NCBI RefSeq assembly: GCF_900103125.1
Contig: NZ_FNJV01000005.1
Span: forward strand, 372,001 to 436,000
Direction of reading: 5' to 3'
Source: Mucilaginibacter sp. OK268
Lineage (GTDB): Bacteria; Bacteroidota; Bacteroidia; Sphingobacteriales; Sphingobacteriaceae
DNA: 64,000 nt
Shown: positions 52,445 through 60,771 of the stretch, piece after piece
How positions within the stretch are numbered: the stretch's first letter is position 1
Layout of the letters: each line of letters begins with the position of its first letter
Notes under the pieces: generated by a model
Seen by the model: the letters and a program-made list of their open reading frames with translations, nothing else
Told to the model about the DNA's origin: nothing
The model's database searches: none
Made by a program: the position numbers and the translations under genes

Positions 52445-53094
52445 AGAACATCATCTGTGCATTGATCATTATAGCACTTTACAGCTCCTGCAAATCAGGT
52501 AACAGTACACCCGCTACACTTCCTATTTTAGGCAATCGCGAGCCCGTTACCAAAACGGTTAATGGCAAGCCGGTTACCGATACTGTTTACTCTACCATAC
52601 CCGCGTTTAAATTTGTGAACCAGTACGCCGATACCATAACCAATAAAAGTTTGGATGGTAAAATATATGTGGCCGATTTCTTTTTCACCACCTGCCCCTC
52701 CATTTGCCCGGTAATGCACCGCAATATGCTTAACGTGTATAAGGAATTTAAGGCTGATGATAATTTCAGGATCATATCTCATACCATCGACCCTAAATAT
52801 GATACCGTTCCGGTATTGAAAAAATACGCCGACAAATTAGGCATCAGCGGTAATACCTGGTGGCTTTTACATGGTACCAAAGAAGACACCTACCAGATAG
52901 CCAAAAAATACCTGGTATCGGTACAGGAAAAAAATCCGCAAGGAGAATATATACATGATGGCTACTTTATTTTAGTCGACAAGCAAAAAAGGCTCCGTGG
53001 CACTTATGATGGTACCGATCCGGCGCAGGTAACCAAATTAATTGCCGATATAAAAACCTTAAAAACCGAACCCGACCAGGTTGCAGCTAAATGA
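52441..53094 (+). CDS. SCO1/SenC-family copper chaperone
   Basis: 217 residues with a lipobox (LYSSCKSGN), thioredoxin-like fold, the copper motif FTTCPSICPVMHRN and the distal His in YIHDGYFILVDKQKRLRGTYDG. It inserts copper into cytochrome oxidase or guards against oxidative damage. Overlaps both neighbours by four bases. Confidence 0.94.
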   Translation: MKNIICALIIIALYSSCKSGNSTPATLPILGNREPVTKTVNGKPVTDTVYSTIPAFKFVNQYADTITNKSLDGKIYVADFFFTTCPSICPVMHRNMLNVYKEFKADDNFRIISHTIDPKYDTVPVLKKYADKLGISGNTWWLLHGTKEDTYQIAKKYLVSVQEKNPQGEYIHDGYFILVDKQKRLRGTYDGTDPAQVTKLIADIKTLKTEPDQVAAK

Positions 53095-53513
53095 AATTAG
53101 CGTTTATTACAGGTATAGGATTATTGTTCATTATGGCTGTGGCGGCTTCGTGCCAGAGCGATGAGCAGATTGAATTTAAACGGTATTATTCTAGCGGCAG
53201 CGTTTTATATCTGGCCCATTGCCAAAATTGCCATGGCGAAAAAGGTGAAGGCTTGCAAGCCCTGATTCCCCCACTTACAGATTCCGTTTTTCTGAAACAG
53301 AACCGGTCGTCACTGGCTTGTTATCTTAAAAACGGACTAAAAGGGAAATTAAGCATAGCAGGCCGCGAGTTTGAAGGTGAAATGCCTGCTGCAGCCGATC
53401 TGTCGCCCATTGAGGTAGCTAAAGTATTGACTTATATTACCAACTCCTTTGGTAATAAGCAGGGTTTGATCAATCTGCAACAGGTTCAGGCTGATTTGAA
53501 AGAGTGTAAGTAA
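53091..53513 (+). CDS. c-type cytochrome lipoprotein
   Basis: 140 residues: signal and Cys (FIMAVAASCQSD), one haem motif CQNCH (AHCQNCHGEKGEG), and a candidate Met ligand in EFEGEMPAAADLSPIEVAKVLTYI. Last gene of the lipoprotein-SCO-cytochrome operon, coupled by a four-base overlap. Confidence 0.92.
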   Translation: MKLAFITGIGLLFIMAVAASCQSDEQIEFKRYYSSGSVLYLAHCQNCHGEKGEGLQALIPPLTDSVFLKQNRSSLACYLKNGLKGKLSIAGREFEGEMPAAADLSPIEVAKVLTYITNSFGNKQGLINLQQVQADLKECK

Positions 53514-53546
53514 ACGTTATTAGTGGGCTTCTGAAATTACAAAGGG

Positions 53547-53619
53547 TGTCATACTGAGCTTCGTCGAAGTATGGTGTGTAGGCCTCTGCGCTCTCCCTTC
53601 GACGGAGCTCAGGGTGACA
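53547..53619. repeat. Intergenic inverted repeat, TTCGACGGAGCTCAG family
   Basis: Imperfect 23-bp arms (53547-53569, TGTCATACTGAGCTTCGTCG; 53597-53619, CTTCGACGGAGCTCAGGGTG) between convergent stops at 53513 and 53644. Sequences of this type are widespread palindromes in Bacteroidota genomes. Confidence 0.8.
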
Positions 53620-53643
53620 TCCGTTTTTTCCAGCAACTTATTA

Positions 53644-54042
53644 TTACTGTGTTTTACTAATAAACTGCACATTAGTTTTACTATCCGATCTCAGCACGCT
53701 TTGCTGCCTGAACCGGCGGATATACAGCTGAGCTATGCTATCCAGCGCCACGTCACGCTGTTTACTTGGCTTGCCAAAAAAGGTAGCTACTTTGGTAGGC
53801 TCAGTAATGGTAACTTTTGTTTTGGTGTCCTTCCAGCGCCCGTCGGCATTCCATTCGGTATAGCCTTCGGGGAAGAAGTGACTGATCACGCTGTCGCTAA
53901 AAGCTTTCCATTGCTGTTCGCTAACCTGTCCGCCATCGGGGATATCTCTTCCAAAAAAAAGATCGCTCCGTTGATAAGTAGCGCAGGAAGCCAAAGCAAT
54001 GCAAAATAATACAGGTAAAATTCGATAGATATTCTTTTTCAT
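53644..54042 (-). CDS. DUF3574 lipoprotein
   Basis: 132 residues with a lipobox (FCIALASCATYQ). The DUF3574 pattern is clear: SDLFFGRDIPDGGQVSEQQWKAFSDSVISHFFPEGYTEWNADGRWKD. Exported, function unknown. Confidence 0.85.
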   Translation of the reverse strand: MKKNIYRILPVLFCIALASCATYQRSDLFFGRDIPDGGQVSEQQWKAFSDSVISHFFPEGYTEWNADGRWKDTKTKVTITEPTKVATFFGKPSKQRDVALDSIAQLYIRRFRQQSVLRSDSKTNVQFISKTQ

Positions 54043-54153
54043 AGGTGTAAAAGGTTTGGGTATACATCAAAAATAATAAAATTTAACTATTGTTTATCCT
54101 GTTTAATTAATGATTACAAATAACATAAGTATTCCATCATATAATATCCACGC

Positions 54154-54165
54154 GTCATTGCGAGG
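54154..54165. repeat. Solitary arm of the TCATTGCGAGG palindrome
   Basis: GTCATTGCGAGG without its partner arm, 52 bp upstream of the predicted rnpB start. The following bases do not pair with it. A degraded copy of the element at 11731-11809. Confidence 0.55.
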
Positions 54166-54203
54166 TATAGGGAGATTCTGATCACCCTCCACAAAAAAAT
54201 CCC

Positions 54204-54211
54204 TACCTTTG
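54204..54211 (+). promoter_or_regulatory. -7 promoter box of rnpB (TACCTTTG)
   Basis: Exact TAnnTTTG placed six bases before the 5' strand of the P1 stem of RNase P RNA, which fixes the likely transcription start near 54217. Confidence 0.7.
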
Positions 54212-54216
54212 CTTTT

Positions 54217-54604
54217 GCAAAACGTTCTATCGCTGCTGTCTTGTACAGCGGAGGAAAGTCCGGGCAACACAGAGCATCCTGCTTCCTAACGGGAAGGCGC
54301 CGGCAGCCGGCGACAGCAAGTGCAACAGAAAATAAACCGCCACGTCCCGATAGCTATCGGGATAGGGTAAGGATGAAACCGTGAGGTAAGAGCTCACGAC
54401 GTTTCCGGGTGACCGGAAATGATGGTAAACCTCAGGAGTTGAAAAACCAAATAGGTCCCGGAAGTGGAGCTGCTCGCTTCCGCAATGCCTTCGGGCACTA
54501 CTCCGGGATGGGTAGGTTGTTTAAACCTGTCAGCAATGGCAGGGCCAGATTAATGATAGAATCCCGATTTATTGGGAACAGAACCCGGCTTACAGATTTG
54601 CTGC
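54217..54604 (+). ncRNA. rnpB: RNase P RNA, bacterial type A
   Basis: Diagnostic blocks are present: GAGGAAAGTCCGGGC (conserved region I) near 54250-54265, AACGGGAAGGCGC, GGATGAAACCGTGAGGTAAGAG, and 3' CAGAACCCGGCTTACAG (conserved region V). The 5' GCAAA and the 3' TTTGC close stem P1. About 388 nt. It matures the 5' ends of tRNA. Confidence 0.95.
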
Positions 54605-54614
54605 TGAATTATAT

Positions 54615-54648
54615 AACCCTTTCCTGCAAACAGGAAGGGGTTATTTTT
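54615..54648 (+). terminator. Terminator of rnpB
   Basis: AACCCTTTCCTG (54615-54626) / CAGGAAGGGGTT (54631-54642) then ATTTTT, just after the RNA 3' end. Confidence 0.88.
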
Positions 54649-54825
54649 GTTACAAGCTCGAGTGTTTGTTTTTCTATACAAAATCTTAATATATTAGCAA
54701 GCTAATGAAGTACTGAATCTTGAGTTCTAAGTATGATTCTGTTCTGAAATAGTTTTCAATTGACGACTTAATGCTTAAGACTTCTGACTTTTAAAAAACT
54801 ACCTGAATTACTTTAATAAAAAAAC

Positions 54826-56205
54826 ATGGCTAAAATTTTAATAATAGATGATGAGCGGGCGATCCGTAATACTTTGCGTGAAATATTGGAATATGAGGAC
54901 TATGAGGTTGAAGATGTGGACAATGGGGTTGACGGACTACAGCTAATAGAAAAAAACGATTATGACCTGGTACTGTGCGATATAAAAATGAACCGCATGG
55001 ATGGCATGGAGGTACTTACCGAGGGTTTAGCCATAAAACCCGATCTGCCTTTTATCATGATATCTGGTCATGGTACGGTTGAAACCGCTATTGAAGCCAG
55101 TAAAAAAGGAGCTTTTGATTTTATATCAAAACCACCTGATCTTAACCGCCTGCTGATCACCGTACGTAATGCTCTTGATCGCGGAAGTTTGGTTGTTGAA
55201 GCTAAAGTTTTAAAGCGGAGGGTTTCAAAAGTTCGCGAAATTTTGGGTAACTCTCAAGCTATTGTTAAAATAAAGGAAACCATCGACCGGGTAGCCCCTA
55301 CTGATGCCCGCGTTTTGATCACCGGGGCAAATGGTAGTGGTAAGGAATTAGTGGCCCGCTGGTTACATGAAAAATCCAATCGTTCATCCTCTCCTATTAT
55401 TGAAGTTAACTGCGCGGCCATCCCGTCAGAATTAATTGAGAGCGAGCTTTTTGGGCACGAAAAAGGTTCGTTTACATCGGCTATCAAACAACGTATCGGC
55501 AAATTCGAGTCTGCTACCGGAGGCACACTTTTCCTGGATGAGATCGGCGATATGAGCCAGTCGGCACAAGCCAAAGTTTTACGTGCCTTACAGGAAAACA
55601 AGATCACCCGTGTAGGCGGCGAAAAAGAAATAGATGTTGATGTACGTGTGGTAGCCGCTACCAACAAGGATCTGTTGAAAGAAATAGAAGCCGGTAATTT
55701 TAGGATGGACCTTTACCACCGTCTGAGCGTGATATTGATACACGTACCACCACTGGTTGAACGTAAGGACGATATCACCCTGCTTACACAAAGCTTCCTG
55801 GATGAAATTTGTAACGAGTATGGCATGCCGGTTAAAAAAATATCCGATGCTGCCCTGGAAGCCCTGAAAGCCTTACCATGGACAGGTAACATTCGCGAAC
55901 TCAGGAACATGGTGGAACGCCTGATCATCCTGAGCGACAAAACCATTACCGATAGTGATGTGAAAGCATTTGCCAATCCTTCGGCACCGTCAGTAGCTGG
56001 TGGCGATGGCAACGGCATGGCACAGACTGATTTTGATCAGTTTAATAATTTCCAGGAGTACAAGGATTTTGCTGAACGCGAGTACATCAAATTCAAACTG
56101 GAGAAAAATAACTGGAACGTATCAAAAACAGCCGATGATATCGATATACAACGTAGTCACCTGTATAGTAAGATAGAAAAGTTCGGTTTGAAAAGAGGCG
56201 AATAA
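54826..56205 (+). CDS. NtrC-family sigma-54-dependent response regulator
   Basis: 459 residues: receiver domain (Asp52 in CDIKM), AAA+ domain with Walker A TGANGSGKELVARWLH (166-), ELFGHEKGSFTSA, Walker B FLDEIGDMS and R-finger region, then a Fis-type HTH (NNWNVSKTADDIDIQRSHLYSKI). The sigma-54-contact loop reads GSFTSA instead of GAFTGA. The HTH resembles NtrX. No partner kinase is adjacent. Confidence 0.94.
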   Translation: MAKILIIDDERAIRNTLREILEYEDYEVEDVDNGVDGLQLIEKNDYDLVLCDIKMNRMDGMEVLTEGLAIKPDLPFIMISGHGTVETAIEASKKGAFDFISKPPDLNRLLITVRNALDRGSLVVEAKVLKRRVSKVREILGNSQAIVKIKETIDRVAPTDARVLITGANGSGKELVARWLHEKSNRSSSPIIEVNCAAIPSELIESELFGHEKGSFTSAIKQRIGKFESATGGTLFLDEIGDMSQSAQAKVLRALQENKITRVGGEKEIDVDVRVVAATNKDLLKEIEAGNFRMDLYHRLSVILIHVPPLVERKDDITLLTQSFLDEICNEYGMPVKKISDAALEALKALPWTGNIRELRNMVERLIILSDKTITDSDVKAFANPSAPSVAGGDGNGMAQTDFDQFNNFQEYKDFAEREYIKFKLEKNNWNVSKTADDIDIQRSHLYSKIEKFGLKRGE

Positions 56206-56225
56206 TAAACTTATACAAAAATTTT

Positions 56226-56263
56226 AAAAAGTGATTGAACTTAAGGTTTAATCACTTTTTTTA
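56226..56263 (+). terminator. Terminator of the sigma-54 activator gene
   Basis: AAAAAGTGATT (56226-56236) / AATCACTTTTT (56250-56260) followed by more T, 21 bp after the stop. Confidence 0.85.
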
Positions 56264-56305
56264 TTGGGTTAAATTATCTACAATTGTAATAAACCCTAAC
56301 ACATT

Positions 56306-56767
56306 ATGAAAGCCACATTTTTATTATCGTTTTGTATTCTCGCGGTAACATCCTGCACACAAAAGCCTGCTGATACAGAAAAATCTGCTCCACAGCCGCT
56401 TATTGGTACCTGGCATTTAATATCGAGCAAAAGCATTACCAAAGGCGATACCACGGTAACCACTCCTTCAAAAGATCAGGAGATGGTTAAAATATTTAAC
56501 GGAAGCGATTTCGCCTTTTTTACCCACGACTTAAAAAAGGGAAAGGTAGACAAACCCGTTTTTAGCGCAGGCAGCGGCACTTATACCTTACAGGGCAACA
56601 ACTATGCGGAACACCTGGCCTACTGCAATGCCCGCGATTGGGAAGGCGGCGATTTTAAATTTACCGTGGAATTTAAACATGATACCCTGGTACAAAAAGG
56701 CATTGAAAAAATTGACAGTTTAAAAATTGATCACGAGATCATTGAAACATATGTAAAGCTTCGCTGA
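56306..56767 (+). CDS. Lipocalin-like lipoprotein
   Basis: 153 residues with a lipobox (CILAVTSCTQ) and a lipocalin/DUF4488-like start LIGTWHLISSKSITKGD, then VKIFNGSDFAFFTHD and a C-terminal strand. Exported, small-ligand binding is a family inference only. The copy-B element begins 41 bp after its stop. Confidence 0.75.
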   Translation: MKATFLLSFCILAVTSCTQKPADTEKSAPQPLIGTWHLISSKSITKGDTTVTTPSKDQEMVKIFNGSDFAFFTHDLKKGKVDKPVFSAGSGTYTLQGNNYAEHLAYCNARDWEGGDFKFTVEFKHDTLVQKGIEKIDSLKIDHEIIETYVKLR

Positions 56768-56807
56768 GGCCTAGGATCTGTTTAAAAATTTTCGTATTTT
56801 TGTATAT

Positions 56808-57067
56808 ACAACAGCCCGGTTTTTCTGATCAAAAAGGAAAATCGGGCTGTTGTGTTAAGGAGAAAAGGGGGCAAAAGCAAGTTGATTTGTACTTATTTAT
56901 TTGATAATCAGAAATTTAATACTTTTTAAACCTTTCTAAACCCATCAAAAATTTGTTAAAAAGTGTTAAAATGGCGTTAAAACTTTGTTAAAATGAATAA
57001 AAACCTACTCTTTTCACCCCGTTTTTGACTAAAAAAGTGTTAAAATTTAGGGTTTAAAAAGTTTTTT
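56808..57067 (+). repeat. Duplicated intergenic element, copy B (hairpin plus GTTAAAA repeats)
   Basis: Hairpin arms ACAACAGCCCG (56808-56818) and CGGGCTGTTGT (56843-56853), then GTTAAGGA, TATTTGATAATCA, TTTAATACTTTTTAAA, TTGTTAAAAAGTGTTAAAAT, CCCGTTTTT, GTGTTAAAATTTAGGG and TTTAAAAAGTTTTTT. Same order and almost the same length as copy A at 16596-16854. It ends 96 bp before the glycosidase start and before its -7 box. Confidence 0.85.
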
Positions 57068-57142
57068 CTGCAAAGTATCATTGGTATAACATCAACTTAT
57101 GCTGATCGGTTTGGGAGGTGGCGAATTTGACAGGAAACTGAT

Positions 57143-57150
57143 TATCTTTG
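57143..57150 (+). promoter_or_regulatory. -7 promoter box TATCTTTG of the glycosidase gene
   Basis: Exact consensus 12 bp before the ATG at 57163. A TTTG lies at 57126-57129, closer than the usual -33 spacing. The predicted leader is only about seven bases unless the ATG at 57193 is used. Confidence 0.55.
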
Positions 57151-57162
57151 CGGCGGCCCTAT

Positions 57163-58839
57163 ATGAAAATACCATTCTCAAAAACAGCTAAAATGCTTGT
57201 GTCCTGTAAATTTACTGTTGTTTTATCCCTAAGCCTATTATTCTTTAATAACTGTCGGACAGAAAAGCTTAAACCCACAAATGACGGCTCGCAAACTCCT
57301 GATGGTACGGTTATTTCAAAAGATACCACAACCGATGGTTCGCTTATTCCGAATAGTGTAGCTTTAAAGAATATGTTTGGTATCAATGCTTACGAATGGA
57401 ACTTTTTGCAGGATCCTGCCAACCCTAATTTGAAAAGTCATATTTATGAGGCGAATATGGCTGTTATAAAGTCTTTTAGCTCGGTAAGGCATTATATGAA
57501 CTGGAATAAGTTGGAAAACACCAAAGGCGATTACACCTATAACCCCACCAATAACGGTAGCTGGGATTATGACCTCATATACACCCGCTGTAAACAAGAT
57601 GGTATTTTGGTTTTAGCCGATCTGAAAAACTGCCCAACCTGGCTGGAAAGCACCTACCCTGCTAATTTACAGGATAATGAAAATGTGCCAGCCCCTTATG
57701 GTCTTAATAAAAGTGATCCCGCAACCTATGCCGATCAGGCACGTACTGCTTTTCAGTTTGCCGCCAGATATGGCTATAACAGCAATGTAAACAGGGCATT
57801 GGTTAAGGTTGATAGTCGCCCGCGATGGGCTAATGATCCGCCCAATGTAGTTAAGATCGCTATGGGGCTCATTAAATATATTGAATGCGATAACGAGCGC
57901 GACAAATGGTGGAAAAGCGCTGCCACTCAGCAAACTCCTGAAGAGTATGCAGCAAACATGTCGGCATTTTATGATGGCGACAAAGGCCGATTAGGCAATA
58001 ATGTCGGTGTAAAAACAGCTGATCCTAATATGCAGGTAGTGATGGGTGGTTTAGCCACTTGCGATGTAAACTGGGTTAAACGAATGGTAGAGTGGTGCCG
58101 GAAAAACAGGGGCTACAAAGCTGATGGTACCATCAATCTGTGCTTTGATGTGATCAACTTCCATTTTTATAATAATAATGGCAATATACTTACCCATGCC
58201 AGGGCAACTACCGGGGTAGCTCCGGAACTCTCCATGGCTGGCCAAATTGCCGATTCATTTGTTAAATATGCCAACACGCTGGCTCAAAAGCCTGAGGTTT
58301 GGGTAACAGAAACGGGTTACGATATTAACCAGGGTAGTTATCAGAAAGCTATAGCCATTGGCAATAAGTCAGTTCTTTTAACTCAAGCCGACTGGATACT
58401 GAGAACCTCCCTATTGTATATCAGACACGGTATCAAAAGAACATTCTATTACCAGTTGTTGGATGATACTCCTGATGTTGATGTTCAATATGCCACTTCC
58501 GGGCTAGCTATGGATGCCAAGCCAAGACCGGCGGCAGACTATATATTACAAACCAATACACTGATGGGAAATTATGCCTATCAAAGTACCATAAACGCCG
58601 ATCCGATAGTTGACAAATATGTTTCGGGCAGTAAAGTGATGTATGTTTTAATGATCCCCGATCAAAAAGGCCGTACCGCGAATTACACGCTAAACTTAGG
58701 TTTATTGACCCCTAAAGCCAATATTTATAGCTTAAAAGCAGGTGCAAATGCTGCGGTAAAAAACCAGGTTTCTACCGCAGCGGGCAAGGTAACCGTGAAT
58801 GTTTCGGAAACCCCAGTGTTTGTAGAAGCAGCTAATTAA
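57163..58839 (+). CDS. Secreted clan-A glycoside hydrolase, lipoprotein candidate
   Basis: 558 residues from ATG 57163 (a longer frame starts with TTG inside the promoter box). Signal segment and Cys31 (SLLFFNNC) suggest a lipoprotein. A Thr/Asp/Gly-rich linker leads to a TIM barrel with acid/base candidate Glu245 in IECDNERD and nucleophile candidate Glu383 in WVTETGYD, then a C-terminal beta domain (YTLNLGLLTPKANIYSL). The family could be GH39- or GH5-like; the exact one and the substrate are open. Preceded by element copy B. Confidence 0.82.
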   Translation: MKIPFSKTAKMLVSCKFTVVLSLSLLFFNNCRTEKLKPTNDGSQTPDGTVISKDTTTDGSLIPNSVALKNMFGINAYEWNFLQDPANPNLKSHIYEANMAVIKSFSSVRHYMNWNKLENTKGDYTYNPTNNGSWDYDLIYTRCKQDGILVLADLKNCPTWLESTYPANLQDNENVPAPYGLNKSDPATYADQARTAFQFAARYGYNSNVNRALVKVDSRPRWANDPPNVVKIAMGLIKYIECDNERDKWWKSAATQQTPEEYAANMSAFYDGDKGRLGNNVGVKTADPNMQVVMGGLATCDVNWVKRMVEWCRKNRGYKADGTINLCFDVINFHFYNNNGNILTHARATTGVAPELSMAGQIADSFVKYANTLAQKPEVWVTETGYDINQGSYQKAIAIGNKSVLLTQADWILRTSLLYIRHGIKRTFYYQLLDDTPDVDVQYATSGLAMDAKPRPAADYILQTNTLMGNYAYQSTINADPIVDKYVSGSKVMYVLMIPDQKGRTANYTLNLGLLTPKANIYSLKAGANAAVKNQVSTAAGKVTVNVSETPVFVEAAN

Positions 58840-58870
58840 AACAGAATATCAAAATCTCATCCTAAAAAGC

Positions 58871-58878
58871 TATTTTTG
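58871..58878 (+). promoter_or_regulatory. -7 promoter box TATTTTTG of lepA
   Basis: Exact consensus ending seven bases before the lepA ATG. By the spacing seen at rnpB, transcription would begin within two bases of the start codon, i.e. a nearly leaderless message. Confidence 0.6.
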
Positions 58879-58885
58879 CGGTTCA

Positions 58886-60673
58886 ATGGAGCACATTCGT
58901 AATTTTTGTATCATAGCACATATTGACCACGGTAAAAGCACACTTGCCGATAGGTTATTAGAATACACCAACACTATTACTCAGCGCGAATCGCAGGCAC
59001 AATTGCTCGACGATATGGATCTGGAACGCGAACGGGGTATCACCATAAAAAGCCATGCCATCCAAATGGATTATGAGCTTGACGGGCAGAAATACGTTCT
59101 TAACCTGATAGATACACCGGGACACGTTGATTTTTCATACGAAGTTTCCCGCTCTATAGCAGCATGCGAAGGTGCACTGCTTATAGTTGACGCGGCGCAA
59201 GGTATACAGGCACAAACCATATCCAATCTTTACCTGGCATTAGAAAACGACCTGGAGATCATCCCGGTTCTGAATAAAATGGATCTACCAGGCGCTATGC
59301 CCGAAGAGGTAAAAGATCAGATCGTAGAACTGATAGGTTGTAAACGTGAAGAAATATTAGCTGCATCGGGTAAAACCGGCATGGGTGTTCATGACATATT
59401 ACGTGCCATTGTGGAGCGTGTACCGGCCCCGGTAGGCGACCCTGAGGCACCTTTACAGGCGTTGATATTTGATTCGGTTTATAACTCGTTTCGTGGTATT
59501 GTTGCTTACTTTAAGGTTGTTAACGGTGAGATCCGTAAAGGTGATAAAGTAAAATTCTTTGCTACAGAAAAGCAATACATTGCAGAAGAGGTAGGTACCC
59601 TAAAACTTAAGCAATTACCAAAAGATGTTATTAAAACCGGCGATGTTGGTTATATTATATCAGGTATAAAAGAATCGCGCGAAGTAAAGGTTGGGGATAC
59701 TATTACTACCATCACCCGCCCATGCGAAAGCGGTATTCAAGGCTTTGAAGAAGTTAAACCAATGGTATTTGCGGGTATTTACCCAGTTGATACCGACGAG
59801 TACGAAGAGCTGCGCGAATCAATGGCCAAGCTGCAATTGAATGATGCATCATTGGTTTTTGAACCGGAATCATCTGCGGCATTAGGCTTTGGTTTCCGTT
59901 GTGGTTTCCTGGGGATGCTACACATGGAGATCATCCAGGAACGTTTAGAGCGCGAGTTTGATATGACGGTTATTACAACCGTTCCCAACGTATCCTACAT
60001 TGCGTACTCGACAAGAGGCGAAGAAATTGTTGTAAATAATCCGTCTGACCTTCCGGATCCAAGTAAAATTGATCACGTTGAAGAGCCGTATATAAAAGCG
60101 ACCATCATTACTAAATCTGAATTTGTTGGGCCGGTAATGTCACTTTGTATCCAAAAAAGAGGATTTATAAAAAACCAATCCTACTTAACATCTGACCGGG
60201 TTGAGCTTGTGTTCGAAATGCCTATGGGCGAGATCGTTTTTGACTTTTACGACAAACTGAAAACCATATCTAAAGGCTATGCTTCATTTGATTACCACCA
60301 GATAGGTTATCGCCAGTCGGACCTGGTTCGTTTAGATATCCGTTTAAATGCAGAGCCGGTTGATGCATTATCATCATTGATATTCAGGGGTAACTCTTAT
60401 GATTTTGGTAAAAAGATCTGCGAAAAACTAAAAGAGCTTATTCCGCGCCAGCAATTTGAGATCATTATACAGGCCTCTATCGGCGCTAAGATCATTGCCC
60501 GCGAAACGGTGAAGGCTTTACGTAAAGATGTTACCGCTAAATGTTATGGTGGTGATATTTCCCGTAAACGTAAGTTATTGGAAAAACAGAAAAAAGGTAA
60601 AAAACGCATGCGTCAGGTAGGTAACGTAGAGATACCTCAATCGGCATTTATGGCGGTTTTGAAACTTGATTAA
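58886..60673 (+). CDS. lepA: Elongation factor 4
   Basis: 595 residues, full length. G1 AHIDHGKSTLADRLLEYT, G2 RERGITIKSHA, G3 DTPGHVDFSYEVSRS, G4 NKMDLPGA, domain II and the LepA-specific C-terminal domain (RETVKALRKDVTAKCYGGDISRKRKLLEKQKKGKKRM). A ribosome-associated GTPase. It has its own promoter. Confidence 0.98.
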   Translation: MEHIRNFCIIAHIDHGKSTLADRLLEYTNTITQRESQAQLLDDMDLERERGITIKSHAIQMDYELDGQKYVLNLIDTPGHVDFSYEVSRSIAACEGALLIVDAAQGIQAQTISNLYLALENDLEIIPVLNKMDLPGAMPEEVKDQIVELIGCKREEILAASGKTGMGVHDILRAIVERVPAPVGDPEAPLQALIFDSVYNSFRGIVAYFKVVNGEIRKGDKVKFFATEKQYIAEEVGTLKLKQLPKDVIKTGDVGYIISGIKESREVKVGDTITTITRPCESGIQGFEEVKPMVFAGIYPVDTDEYEELRESMAKLQLNDASLVFEPESSAALGFGFRCGFLGMLHMEIIQERLEREFDMTVITTVPNVSYIAYSTRGEEIVVNNPSDLPDPSKIDHVEEPYIKATIITKSEFVGPVMSLCIQKRGFIKNQSYLTSDRVELVFEMPMGEIVFDFYDKLKTISKGYASFDYHQIGYRQSDLVRLDIRLNAEPVDALSSLIFRGNSYDFGKKICEKLKELIPRQQFEIIIQASIGAKIIARETVKALRKDVTAKCYGGDISRKRKLLEKQKKGKKRMRQVGNVEIPQSAFMAVLKLD

Positions 60674-60680
60674 TTATAAA

Positions 60681-60769
60681 ATCAAGAGACAAGAATCAAG
60701 AGACAAGACAAAGAACTTACCTTGATTTACACTACTCTTGATTCCTGGCTCTTACTTCTTGACTCTTAT
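60681..60769. repeat. Intergenic imperfect inverted repeat, AATCAAGAGACAAG family
   Basis: Left arm 60681-60707 holds two tandem ATCAAGAGACAAG units; right arm near 60737-60769 (CTTGATTCCTGGCTCTTACT). It separates lepA from folD, ending one base or so before the folD start. Related in wording to 38178-38299. Confidence 0.65.
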
Positions 60770-60771
60770 CT

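Noticed and set aside
54409..54705. 98-codon frame on the plus strand
   Set aside because: It lies within the RNase P RNA and its terminator, so it is not a protein gene.
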